Positions 15,062-22,201 of a stretch of 22,281 nucleotides of DNA are shown here, in pieces. The notes beneath the pieces were generated by a model. That model was not told the origin of the DNA, did no database searches, and worked only from the letters and a program-made list of their open reading frames with translations. Source of the stretch: Deltaproteobacteria bacterium UBA5754 (lineage in GTDB: Bacteria; Desulfobacterota; Dissulfuribacteria; Dissulfuribacterales; UBA5754); contig DIFG01000024.1 in the NCBI GenBank assembly GCA_002419025.1, forward strand, positions 1 through 22,281, given 5' to 3'. The position numbers and the translations under genes were made by a program. Position 1 is the first letter of the stretch; each line of letters begins with the position of its first letter.

Positions 15062-15272
15062 GAACGGAATCATATTTTGAGATTTTTGCAGTATGATCAT
15101 CCATGTTTCGCGCCTCCTCGACGAGCATGACCGGGATCCCTTCCCGGATCTCGTAGAGAAGGCGGCAGGCCCTGCAGACAAGCCCGGCGCCATTCAATGA
15201 CAGATTCACCCTTCCCCTGCATCGGGGACAGGCAAGGACCTCCACAAGTTCATCACTGATTTCCTGCGCCAT
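15021..15272 (-). CDS. Trm112-like small zinc protein
   Basis: Trm112-like proteins are small zinc-binding partners, in eukaryotes and archaea activators of methyltransferases; the bacterial role is mostly unknown. Two Cys pairs, ACPRCRG and VCRACR, form the zinc knuckle, followed by LLYEIREGIPVML, the family hallmark. The start MAQEISDELVEVL (ATG 15272) overlaps the gmhB end by 20 bases; an ATG at 15299 would lie within gmhB and adds non-family residues. The protein is 83 aa; the core ends near residue 55, and the charged tail runs into the palindromic repeat, which supplies the stop codon. Confidence 0.85.
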   Translation of the reverse strand: MAQEISDELVEVLACPRCRGRVNLSLNGAGLVCRACRLLYEIREGIPVMLVEEARNMDDHTAKISKYDSVQKARDARREIFQE

Positions 15273-15879
15273 AGTTTTCTCCAAGGGAAAGCATGTCATC
15301 CCGAATCCACAGGCAGGCGGAGGCGAGATCCGGGGCCACGAATTCCGGATGGGTATTCCGCCCTTTGATTCGAGAGAGTGTCAATCGCCCCTTTCCGGTG
15401 AGAACGAGTATCCCCTTTGCTCCCACGGCTGACGCGCACTCCATGTCCATCGCCGTGTCTCCAACGAACCATGAACGGGCCAGATCGATCCCCAAGTCCT
15501 GCCCGGCCCTCAAAAGGAGACCAGGCGCGGGTTTCCTGCATCCGCATGACAACCGATATGCGTCACGGCCCTCTGTCGGATGATGAGGACATACGTACCA
15601 GGCATCTACACAGGCCCCCTCTTGCGCAAGACGCCGCTCGATCTCCGCATGCACACAGGAGACAAAAGACTCGTCAAAATACCCCCGAGCCACTCCTGAC
15701 TGGTTTGTTGCAACTACGACCAAGAGCCCGAGACTGTTGAGAAGCCGGATCCCCTCAGCCGCTCCCTTGATGAGGACGAGGTCGTCCAGACTGCACAGAT
15801 ATCCGACCTCTTCGTTGATCGTCCCGTCCCGGTCGAGAAAAACGGCCCTTCGAGAGGAGGATCCTGGAACCATGTCCAT
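15253..15879 (-). CDS. gmhB: D-glycero-D-manno-heptose 1,7-bisphosphate phosphatase
   Basis: This HAD-superfamily phosphatase removes the 7-phosphate of heptose 1,7-bisphosphate in ADP-heptose synthesis. The nucleophile loop is AVFLDRDGTINEE (Asp 16 and 18), followed by VVVATNQSGVARG (motif II), the zinc-binding YVCPHHP and SCGCRKPAPG that distinguish GmhB, and WFVGDTAMDMECA (motif IV). Length 208 aa is normal for GmhB. ATG 15879 or 15873 are possible starts; neither has a clear ribosome-binding site and a promoter-like sequence lies very close upstream, so a very short leader is likely. It probably opens the LPS/housekeeping operon. Confidence 0.93.
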   Translation of the reverse strand: MDMVPGSSSRRAVFLDRDGTINEEVGYLCSLDDLVLIKGAAEGIRLLNSLGLLVVVATNQSGVARGYFDESFVSCVHAEIERRLAQEGACVDAWYVCPHHPTEGRDAYRLSCGCRKPAPGLLLRAGQDLGIDLARSWFVGDTAMDMECASAVGAKGILVLTGKGRLTLSRIKGRNTHPEFVAPDLASACLWIRDDMLSLGENYGAGNQ

Positions 15880-15893
15880 GAGGGGATTATCCC

Positions 15894-15922
15894 ATATTAT
15901 GCACTTGAGTTTCTGCTGACAA
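15894..15922 (-). promoter_or_regulatory. Candidate sigma-70 promoter for gmhB operon
   Basis: On the minus strand TTGTCA (15922-15917; 5 of 6 to consensus) is followed after 17 bases by TAATAT (15899-15894; 4 of 6). Transcription would begin about 15887, only 8-14 bases before the gmhB ATG, consistent with the lack of a Shine-Dalgarno sequence. The -35 box is part of the heptamer repeat. Assigned by eye only. Confidence 0.4.
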
Positions 15923-15957
15923 CTGATAGCTGATAACTGATAACTGACAGCTGACAG
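15916..15957. repeat. Six tandem heptamers CTGAYAR
   Basis: Six head-to-tail copies occur: CTGACAA, CTGATAG, CTGATAA, CTGATAA, CTGACAG, CTGACAG. They fill part of the 182-base gap between gmhB and the porin terminator and overlap the candidate -35 box of gmhB. Copy number may vary between strains and alter expression (inference). Confidence 0.85.
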
Positions 15958-16003
15958 GGATTATAGCTGCTGCGAAGGCCGGAACCAATACGCGAACCGC
16001 GAA

Positions 16004-16033
16004 AAAAGGAGGGCGGACCGGCATGGTCCGCCC
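16004..16033 (-). terminator. Rho-independent terminator of the porin gene
   Basis: On the minus strand GGGCGGACC-ATGCC-GGTCCGCCC forms a perfect 9-bp GC-rich stem, followed by TCC and six T. It lies 28 bases after the porin stop and separates the porin transcript from the gmhB operon. Confidence 0.9.
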
Positions 16034-16061
16034 AGACAAGACATTCCGGCTGGAGACTTTT

Positions 16062-17678
16062 TTAGAAGAACCAGAGAAGCTCGGCGGCTACCCTCGTTGA
16101 GATGTCGTCAGACTTCTCGCCTTCCTCGAAGTCCACTCCATTTGCTATGGCATTCAAGGCCTTGGTGATATCCTCCGCCCCAGAACCCGGGAAGAGGAAT
16201 GCAACGCCGCCCTTGAGGGTCACGGCGTCGTAGAGCTTGTAGCGGATCTCATTGTTCCACTCCACACCCATGAAGTCGTCGATGTCTGAGTTAAAGGCCG
16301 AGGATTGATTGAGCGAAAGGGCCTGGGTGTTGTAATACGCCTCTACGGCCTCAGGCTCATCGAACCACATAGCCATCACGTTCGTGACATAGGTCCACTT
16401 GCCGTAGCCTGCTGTGAGCCCTCCGCCGATCATACGAAACCCTGGGTTGTCGAGGGCAGCTTGTCCGTTGATTCCGCCCGCACGTACCTTTCCGTAATAG
16501 GCGGGGAGGAAACTATAAAGGGTCTGGCCGAGGATGGGGTTCCCGTCCATGGTGATGCTCTGTTGGGAGCCGTATCGCGGAGTAAACTGCATGATGCCCA
16601 CAGCCGGCGTGAACCCTTCGAGGTCGTCATCCGTCTGATCGTCGTCACCCTTCACCCAGTAGCCGCCGATATGGGGCTCGAAGACCTTGAGACCGACCAC
16701 GTCCTTGAGGTCGAATGCTACGTCTGCGAAGGCCGCCCAGGAATCGATGTCCATATCCGCATCGTCTTTCTTGTAATCTCCAAAGGAATAAACGACCTCA
16801 GCGAGGGGTTTTACAATCCCGTAGGTCCCCTTGCCCTGGAGGCCCGTAAAGTTCCGTTCTGCCTCCATGGTGTTCAGGGTGTTTCTGTCGAGCATGTAGA
16901 ATGCCTCGAGATAGGTTCCGGAGAAGTCATACCCGGCCTTGCCGTACCAGAACGTGCGGTCACTGTCTTTGTCCTGGGTGGGGGAACCGATGGGGTTGAG
17001 AGGTGCATTATTCACGATATCTGTGTAATAGCCGGCCTCATCCTCATCCTTCTTGAGGTAGCGTGCCTCCCATGTGAACCCGTTGGCCTTGCCGACGATC
17101 CCGATGCCGGGGTCGTCATCCCCGTAGACAAGACCACCGTAGCCGATGTCCACGCCCCTGGCGTCCCAGCCCGCCTCCAAGCGGGAAGAGATGGCTGAGA
17201 TATTGAATGTGGCCAAGAGGCGCTCTATACCGAACTGCTGGCTCTGGCGTCCCATGGAGAAATCCGTCCGGTCCGCGGACTTCCTGTCAAGGACCGTGTC
17301 GGATTCGAGGGCCATGTAGACGTCCCAGTCCTGGCCGTGGGAGAAGTTGAAGAATAGCCGGTTTTCACCCCGGATGTGATCGTCTTTGATCGCGCCTCCC
17401 GCCTCGTTCAGGTGGACCCGGGTGCTGTCGGTCCCCACACCAAGGGCCCGCATGGCTGAAGCCGCCTTGGACTCGTTTGCGCCCAAGCCATCGCTAAGAC
17501 CGAAGTCCCTGTCGATCTCGCCAGTAGGGACGATGCGGATCTGGGCGCCCATCTTGATCTTGATGTCCCCTATGGTCTGGATCTCTACAGAGCCGGGACC
17601 GGCATGGGCCGCTCCCGCCACAAAGATCCCGGCCGCAAGCCCTCCCAAGCATACGGCGATCTTTTTCATTCGCGCCAC
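16062..17678 (-). CDS. Outer-membrane beta-barrel porin-like protein
   Basis: This is a 538-aa exported protein. The N-terminus MARMKKIAVCLGGLAAGIFV and the following AGAAHA form a Sec signal peptide cleaved before GPGSVEIQ. The mature part is rich in alternating aromatic/polar segments and acidic loops (for example DDQTDDDLEGFT) and ends in ELLWFF, with the terminal aromatic residue expected by the BAM machinery. Substrate is unknown; passive uptake of small solutes is the family expectation. Similar proteins are often the main outer-membrane proteins of sulfate reducers. The GTG at 17678 was chosen because AAGGGGGAG is 8 bases upstream; ATG 17669 is the alternative. The gene has its own terminator and an 80-base upstream gap, so it is probably a separate transcript or the end of one starting at aroF. 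Confidence 0.8.
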   Translation of the reverse strand: MARMKKIAVCLGGLAAGIFVAGAAHAGPGSVEIQTIGDIKIKMGAQIRIVPTGEIDRDFGLSDGLGANESKAASAMRALGVGTDSTRVHLNEAGGAIKDDHIRGENRLFFNFSHGQDWDVYMALESDTVLDRKSADRTDFSMGRQSQQFGIERLLATFNISAISSRLEAGWDARGVDIGYGGLVYGDDDPGIGIVGKANGFTWEARYLKKDEDEAGYYTDIVNNAPLNPIGSPTQDKDSDRTFWYGKAGYDFSGTYLEAFYMLDRNTLNTMEAERNFTGLQGKGTYGIVKPLAEVVYSFGDYKKDDADMDIDSWAAFADVAFDLKDVVGLKVFEPHIGGYWVKGDDDQTDDDLEGFTPAVGIMQFTPRYGSQQSITMDGNPILGQTLYSFLPAYYGKVRAGGINGQAALDNPGFRMIGGGLTAGYGKWTYVTNVMAMWFDEPEAVEAYYNTQALSLNQSSAFNSDIDDFMGVEWNNEIRYKLYDAVTLKGGVAFLFPGSGAEDITKALNAIANGVDFEEGEKSDDISTRVAAELLWFF

Positions 17679-17686
17679 TGTTCTTG

Positions 17687-17695
17687 CTCCCCCTT
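17687..17695 (-). promoter_or_regulatory. Strong ribosome-binding site of the porin gene
   Basis: AAGGGGGAG on the minus strand lies 8 bases before GTG 17678 and 17 before ATG 17669, favouring the GTG. A strong site fits an abundant outer-membrane protein. Further upstream GGTCTTAT occurs twice and CGGTC-GATGGA-GACCG can form a small hairpin; no convincing promoter was assigned. Confidence 0.65.
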
Positions 17696-17757
17696 CTCTT
17701 TTTTGTTTTGTCTTTATAAGACCTCGGTCTCCATCGACCGGGCTAATAAGACCATAG

Positions 17758-18888
17758 TCATGCCATCATCTGTCTGAGCCTATCCCGCGAGCAGGCATTC
17801 ACCCTCTTTTCGTATGCCTCGCGCACGATCTCCACGTCCCGGAGAAACTCCTCGAACTCGGCGAAAGTAAGGGACTGCGGACCATCGCACAAGGCCGTTT
17901 CTGGCGCGGGATGGATCTCAACGAGAAGCATGTTGCACCCAGTAACAACCCCCTGGGCGGCCGCATGGAAGATCTCGAGAAGACCGTCCGGGGCATGGTC
18001 CTTTTTCCCTACGGAATGGCTCGGATCCACGCAGACCGGAAGGCGCGTAAGGCGCTTTATCACCGGGACGTGGATGAAGTCCACCAGGTTCCGGTGGGGA
18101 CTTCCGAGCTGGGTCTTCACGCCACGAAGGCAGAAGACGATCCGGCGGTTTCCCTCGCTCGCGATGTATTCGCAGGCGTTTAGAGATTCCTCAAGGGTGA
18201 GCCCCATGCCGCGCTTGTAGAGGATCGGAAACGCGTCCTGGGAACCGACGGCCTTCAGGAGCTCGAAGTTCTGGGCGTTCCTCGTCCCGATCTGGAGCAT
18301 GACCCCGGTGGGGTTCCCGGTCCGTTCGAGGGCCTCCCGGATCTCCTCGATGTGCACATCCTTCAGGACCTCCATGGAGATGACCTTGATGCCGTACTTG
18401 CCTGCGAGCTCGAAGACCCAGGGAAGGCAGGCAGCGCCATGGCCCTGGAAATCGTACGGGCTCGTCCTCGGCTTATAGGCCCCCATGCGGGCCGTAACGA
18501 CACCATGGCCCGAGAGAAAACGGAAGGTCTCCTCCACGTTCTCCCGGGTGTCCACGGCGCACGGCCCGGCAAAGATGTGAAAGGAATCCTGGTCGAAATG
18601 AAGGCCCTGATATGTGAAGCCGACCGGCGAGAGATCCACTCCGTGGCGCCCGATCTGGCGGTACTTTGTCGAGACTCGCACCACCCGCTCCACCCCAGGC
18701 ATCCCCTCTAGGATGTCCTGGGGGACGTCGTGGGTGGGACCTATGAGGTGGACCTCGGTCACCCCGCGGGTCTCGCCCTGGTGGCCGACCACCTTGACCT
18801 TCACCTTGGGAAACTGCTCGATGAAGGACCTGATACGTTCGAATTCCGAACTTTCTTCCGTGACTTCCGGCTTGAGAAGGATGATCAT
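17758..18888 (-). CDS. aroF: 3-deoxy-7-phosphoheptulonate synthase (DAHP synthase, type I-beta)
   Basis: It condenses phosphoenolpyruvate and erythrose 4-phosphate in the first step of the shikimate pathway. The first ~100 residues form the ferredoxin-like regulatory domain typical of the I-beta class. The barrel shows FAGPCAVDT (metal Cys), GAYKPRTSPYDFQGHG, IGTRNAQNFELLK, VDPSHSVGKK (metal His), LLVEIHP (metal Glu) and CDGPQSL (metal Asp). The usual CERG motif reads CLRGVKT here, an odd substitution. At 376 aa it is slightly longer than usual because of a C-terminal extension. GGGG sits 4 bases before ATG 18888. A second DAHP synthase elsewhere, or a related condensing reaction, cannot be excluded. 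Confidence 0.85.
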   Translation of the reverse strand: MIILLKPEVTEESSEFERIRSFIEQFPKVKVKVVGHQGETRGVTEVHLIGPTHDVPQDILEGMPGVERVVRVSTKYRQIGRHGVDLSPVGFTYQGLHFDQDSFHIFAGPCAVDTRENVEETFRFLSGHGVVTARMGAYKPRTSPYDFQGHGAACLPWVFELAGKYGIKVISMEVLKDVHIEEIREALERTGNPTGVMLQIGTRNAQNFELLKAVGSQDAFPILYKRGMGLTLEESLNACEYIASEGNRRIVFCLRGVKTQLGSPHRNLVDFIHVPVIKRLTRLPVCVDPSHSVGKKDHAPDGLLEIFHAAAQGVVTGCNMLLVEIHPAPETALCDGPQSLTFAEFEEFLRDVEIVREAYEKRVNACSRDRLRQMMA

Positions 18889-18981
18889 GACGCCCCGATC
18901 CTGTTTGAGAAAACTGAATAGGAATTCATCGTAGTTACCATTTCAGAAAAGATGCGTCAACGCTTGCCGCGACCCTGTTCT

Positions 18982-19163
18982 GGGATCCGTCAAAGTCAAG
19001 ATTCAGAATCCTTGGGCCGACGGTCGGGGTGTTTGTGGATGGAGGCGCCCATGGACAGGGCTCGAACGGCAAATCCGCCCCAATGGACGGGGGCTATTTG
19101 CCGCACGGAACAAATACCCCGGCCGTCGGCCCACAGAACCCTCGCTAACTTTGATGGAGCCCT
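18982..19163. repeat. ~180-bp imperfect inverted repeat
   Basis: The gap between recD2 and aroF is almost filled by a foldback. Middle arms at 19014-19036 and 19110-19132 match in 21 of 23 positions (for example GGGCCGACGG/CCGTCGGCCC). Inner arms GGCAAATCCGCCCC and GGGGGCTATTTGCC surround the centre, and outer arms with TCAAAG/CTTTGA continue the symmetry. No reading frame is evident. It could be a MITE-like element, an attenuator or a structured RNA. The rest of the 285-base gap (18889-18981) shows only a TTGACG hexamer with no good -10 partner. Confidence 0.75.
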
Positions 19164-19173
19164 GCGACCCTGA

Positions 19174-21516
19174 TTAAGGCGGCCCCATCAGGGCGAGCCA
19201 GGTCCTTCGGGCCACACCCTCCACGTTCGTACATGCACGCTTCAGGGCATAGGGTTGACCCACGAGATGGACCTTTTCTTCGGCCCGTGTGATGGCCGTA
19301 TAGAACCACTTGGTGTTGAGCATGATGAAATGGGAGTTCGTGAGCGGTATCGCGACGATCCGGTACTGGCTCCCCTGGGCCTTGTGGACGGTGAGGGCGT
19401 ATGCAAGCTCCACGATGTCTCCCAGGTGGTCGATATCGTATGACACGACGATCCGTTCCGGATAGACCACATGGAACTCCCCGGCCTCCTGGTCGAGGGC
19501 CTGGACGAGTCCCACGTTTCCGTTGAAGATGCGCCGGTACTCGCCCCCCTCGAAGACCCTTCCGTTTTTTACATAGGCATCCCAGGCCATGACTGCCATG
19601 TCACGATTCTGGAGATGCACGAGCTTGTCCCCGGACCTAAGCAGGACACCGGAACGGGTGAGGGCTGGCACGTCCTTTTCCGCTGGGTTAAGGATCTCCT
19701 GAAGAAGGGGATTCAGGACCTCGGTCCCGAGCTGACCCATCTTCATGGGGGTGAGGACCTGGAAATCCCAGACCGGATGGGTGAGACAGCCCTTGTACTC
19801 CCGGGCGAGATCGAGGATGCGGGACTGGATGGCCGCGTTGTTCTCCTCGCGCAGGGCCTTCACCTCCCGCTCGGTCTTTCCGTGACGCGCGGAAAAGATG
19901 TGATGGGGCTCCACCTCCTCGAAGACGAAGTCCTTCCAGCCATGCTCCTTCACCCCCTCGGGCATCCTTCCGACCCGGATCTCGTTGGCGAAGAGGGCAA
20001 GCACGCTGTCCCCGCTCTGCCGGTAGATCCGGGTGAGATGGACCGCGGGGACGAGGCCGTTTGCCACCGCGTCCCCGAAGACGTTTCCGGCCCCGATGGG
20101 AGGGAGCTGGGCCGGATCCCCCACAAGAAGAAAAAGGGTGTCTCGCCGGAGGGCCCGCGCAAGGCGGTAGAAGAGGGGGAGGCTCACCATGGAGGCCTCG
20201 TCAAGGACAACCACCCTGTACGGGAGGGGTTTTTCCGGGCCGTGCTCGAAGGAGCCGTCCCCGCTGTACCTGAGAAGGCTGTGGATCGTGAAGGCGTCAA
20301 AGCCCGTGGCCTTTCTGATCCGGGAGGCGGCCATGCCCGTGAAGGCGCAACAGACGATCTCGTTCCGCGGCGCATAACGAAGGGCGAGGAGTTCGAGCAC
20401 AGCCCTGCAGACCGTAGTCTTTCCGGTCCCGGCGTATCCAGCAAGCGCAAAGACGCGCCGGGGCTCGGTCGCTACACGGGCTACGATCTCTCGCTGTTCG
20501 TCCGAGAGATCGAAACCGGTCTTTGTCTCGTATACTTGAAGAAAGGCCGCCACCGCCTCCGCCTGGACCACAGGGCGCCCGCCATCTTCCCGCGTGCGCT
20601 CGAGAAAAAATTCCCTGAGCCACTCCTCCATGTTCCGATAGGAGACGAGCCCAGTGGCCCCCGAGTCGTCCCGGACCAGATCCCCACGAAGGATCATGGC
20701 GGAAAGCACCCCTTCGACAACGTCCTCCGGCGGCAACGTCTCTTCTGAGGCAAGGGCCTCGCGAACCAGCCGCACGAGCTCGTCGTGATCGAGATGACAG
20801 TGCCCGTCCGATTCCCCGGACTCCAAAAGGATGTGGGTCAGGGCCGCCCCGATCCGCTCCGGGGAATCAGGCCCGACCCCGAGCCCCATGGCGATGCGGT
20901 CCGCGGTCCTGAACCCAATACCACGCACCTCTGTCAGCCGGTAGGGGTTCTCCCGGACCACGGTAGGGGCCTCCTCCCCGAAATGGTTGTAGATCCGGAC
21001 GAGGAGGTTCGGGGTGACCACGCATGCCCCTTTTCCGAGATATTCGGCAAGGGCCTTGAGGCTTCGGTGCTTGTGCCAGGATTTCAGGATGAGGGAGAGG
21101 CGTTTCTCCTTGATCCCCTTCACCTCGAGGAGTCGCCTGGGGTCGGCATCGAGCATTGCGACAAGCTCGGCCTCGCCGTAACGGTCTATGAGCTCCCGGG
21201 CGAGCCTCGGACCCAGGCCCTTTACCACATTGACGAGGAAGAAGAGGAGCTCGCTTCCAAGGACCTGGCACTGGGTGAAGGCGAACTGGCGGCCGTATTT
21301 GTTGACTGTCCACTGGCCTGTGAACCGGAGATCCGCGCCATCGAGCCCTGCCTGGTTGAGGAGCTCGGGGATGTGGCCAACAGCCGTGAACCTCCCCCCC
21401 TGCCGGGGGCGGATGCGAAGGACGGCGTAGCCGGTGTCGGCGGAGGCATAAGTTACCCGCTCGACGCGCCCGGCGAGTGTGAGGCCGTTGGTCTGTGCGG
21501 GCTGGGGTTCAGGCAT
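19174..21516 (-). CDS. recD2: ATP-dependent RecD2-type DNA helicase
   Basis: This is an SF1B 5'-3' helicase that works without RecBC in bacterial DNA repair. The N-terminal OB-like domain (GRVERVTYASADTGYAVLRI) and tandem helix-hairpin-helix motifs (VKGLGPRLARELIDRYG, EVRGIGFRTADRIA) precede the motor. Walker A GYAGTGKTT is at about 360-368, Walker B VVLDEASMVS at about 437, motif III GDPAQLPPIGAGN at about 469, and motif VI ALTVHKAQGSQ and TAITRAEEKVHLVG lie near the C-terminus. At 780 aa it is slightly longer than many RecD2. ATG 21516 is the likely start. It is divergent from the MNT gene and followed by the large inverted repeat. Confidence 0.94.
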   Translation of the reverse strand: MPEPQPAQTNGLTLAGRVERVTYASADTGYAVLRIRPRQGGRFTAVGHIPELLNQAGLDGADLRFTGQWTVNKYGRQFAFTQCQVLGSELLFFLVNVVKGLGPRLARELIDRYGEAELVAMLDADPRRLLEVKGIKEKRLSLILKSWHKHRSLKALAEYLGKGACVVTPNLLVRIYNHFGEEAPTVVRENPYRLTEVRGIGFRTADRIAMGLGVGPDSPERIGAALTHILLESGESDGHCHLDHDELVRLVREALASEETLPPEDVVEGVLSAMILRGDLVRDDSGATGLVSYRNMEEWLREFFLERTREDGGRPVVQAEAVAAFLQVYETKTGFDLSDEQREIVARVATEPRRVFALAGYAGTGKTTVCRAVLELLALRYAPRNEIVCCAFTGMAASRIRKATGFDAFTIHSLLRYSGDGSFEHGPEKPLPYRVVVLDEASMVSLPLFYRLARALRRDTLFLLVGDPAQLPPIGAGNVFGDAVANGLVPAVHLTRIYRQSGDSVLALFANEIRVGRMPEGVKEHGWKDFVFEEVEPHHIFSARHGKTEREVKALREENNAAIQSRILDLAREYKGCLTHPVWDFQVLTPMKMGQLGTEVLNPLLQEILNPAEKDVPALTRSGVLLRSGDKLVHLQNRDMAVMAWDAYVKNGRVFEGGEYRRIFNGNVGLVQALDQEAGEFHVVYPERIVVSYDIDHLGDIVELAYALTVHKAQGSQYRIVAIPLTNSHFIMLNTKWFYTAITRAEEKVHLVGQPYALKRACTNVEGVARRTWLALMGPP

Positions 21517-21544
21517 CAGCGTAGGGCGGCTGGACAGTTGACGG

Positions 21545-21564
21545 TTAAGTCGATTTAAGTCGAT
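21545..21564. repeat. Tandem 10-bp repeat TTAAGTCGAT
   Basis: Two perfect adjacent copies lie in the 147-base divergent region between recD2 and the MNT gene, followed by a weak third (TGATGTCGGG, 6 of 10). A spacing of 10 bp, one helical turn, would suit a repressor-binding site (inference). Confidence 0.55.
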
Positions 21565-21603
21565 TGATGTCGGGCTATCGCTGGTTGACGTGGCCTCGAG
21601 CGT

Positions 21604-21631
21604 TTGTAATGTAACCCATGGAACTTATAGT
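21604..21631 (+). promoter_or_regulatory. Candidate promoter of the MNT gene
   Basis: TTGTAA (21604-21609; 4 of 6) and TATAGT (21626-21631; 5 of 6) are spaced by 16 bases, giving a start near 21638, about 25 bases before ATG 21664. Assigned by eye. Confidence 0.45.
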
Positions 21632-21663
21632 GCAAACACAGACCGCTTCCAGTGGAACATAGG

Positions 21664-22116
21664 ATGTCCGTCAAGGAGCGATGGAAGGGGACAAGAAGGA
21701 TCGCATTCGGCACTGAAGAGTCAATCGCATTGATTCTTCCGATACTGGAAGCGGACCATCGCATATTGCATGCTTATCTCTTTGGTTCAAGGGCATCAAA
21801 AAGGAATGACATGTCATCTGATATTGATGTCGCCATATACACAACCCGTGATTTTTCATGGCAGGACTATTATCTCGTCCATGGCGAGATAACAAAAAAA
21901 CTCCGTTCATACAGACTCGATCTCGCATGGATGAACATGGCTGATCCCATCTTATGTTTTGAAGTTATTAAAGACGGAAAGGTTTTGTTTTATCGCAATG
22001 CAGACAAACTAAATGATTTTGAATGGATGGCCAAGAAGAAATATTATGATCATGTCATTTATCTAAACAGGCACAGATGCAAGCGAGAGAAAACCGATGT
22101 AACTGAAAGAATATAG
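21664..22116 (+). CDS. MNT-type nucleotidyltransferase (HEPN/MNT antitoxin)
   Basis: This is a minimal nucleotidyltransferase of the kind that neutralises HEPN toxins, in studied cases by AMPylating the toxin. The active-site motif GSRASKRNDMSSDIDVAI gives Gly41-Ser42 and Asp53, Asp55, and RLDLAWM supplies the third Asp. It has 150 aa from ATG 21664; a GTG at 21652 adds four residues. Neither start has a well-spaced ribosome-binding site. It is AT-rich (about 38% GC in a 60-base sample), unlike the neighbouring genes, which suggests transfer. The partner gene overlapping its end is broken, so the antitoxin is now an orphan in this window. Confidence 0.85.
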   Translation: MSVKERWKGTRRIAFGTEESIALILPILEADHRILHAYLFGSRASKRNDMSSDIDVAIYTTRDFSWQDYYLVHGEITKKLRSYRLDLAWMNMADPILCFEVIKDGKVLFYRNADKLNDFEWMAKKKYYDHVIYLNRHRCKREKTDVTERI

Positions 22117-22201
22117 ATATGATCTTAAAGAGATGCAGGACCTTTCCTTTGATGAATATATCAGAAATCAAGATATTCTACAGAGCGATTGCTATTTCTA
22201 A
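22097..22201 (+). pseudogene. Truncated, nonsense-mutated HEPN toxin gene (DUF86/HepT-like)
   Basis: The frame starting ATG 22097 reads M-stop, then LKEYRYDLKEMQDLSFDEY and IRNQDILQ, the characteristic N-terminus of HEPN toxin partners of MNT proteins. A TAA at codon 2 kills the ATG, and after about 33 codons another TAA appears where the protein should continue for some 100 residues with its catalytic RX4-6H motif, which is absent. The start overlaps the MNT end by 20 bases, as in intact pairs. Thus the toxin is both start-disabled and 3'-truncated. The family assignment rests on the short N-terminus only. Confidence 0.7.

Noticed and set aside
16305..17198. Long plus-strand frame of 297 codons opposite the porin gene
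   Set aside because: It is antisense to a gene with a signal peptide, terminal aromatic residue and strong ribosome-binding site; its translation shows no domain and reflects GC-rich codon structure.
18900..18980. Sigma-70 promoter for aroF using TTGACG
   Set aside because: The best -10 at 17-base spacing (TAACTA) matches only two consensus positions.
19471..20748. Long plus-strand frame of 425 codons opposite recD2
   Set aside because: All helicase motifs are on the minus strand; the opposite frame is repetitive in Gly, Asp and Leu, as expected for an antisense shadow.
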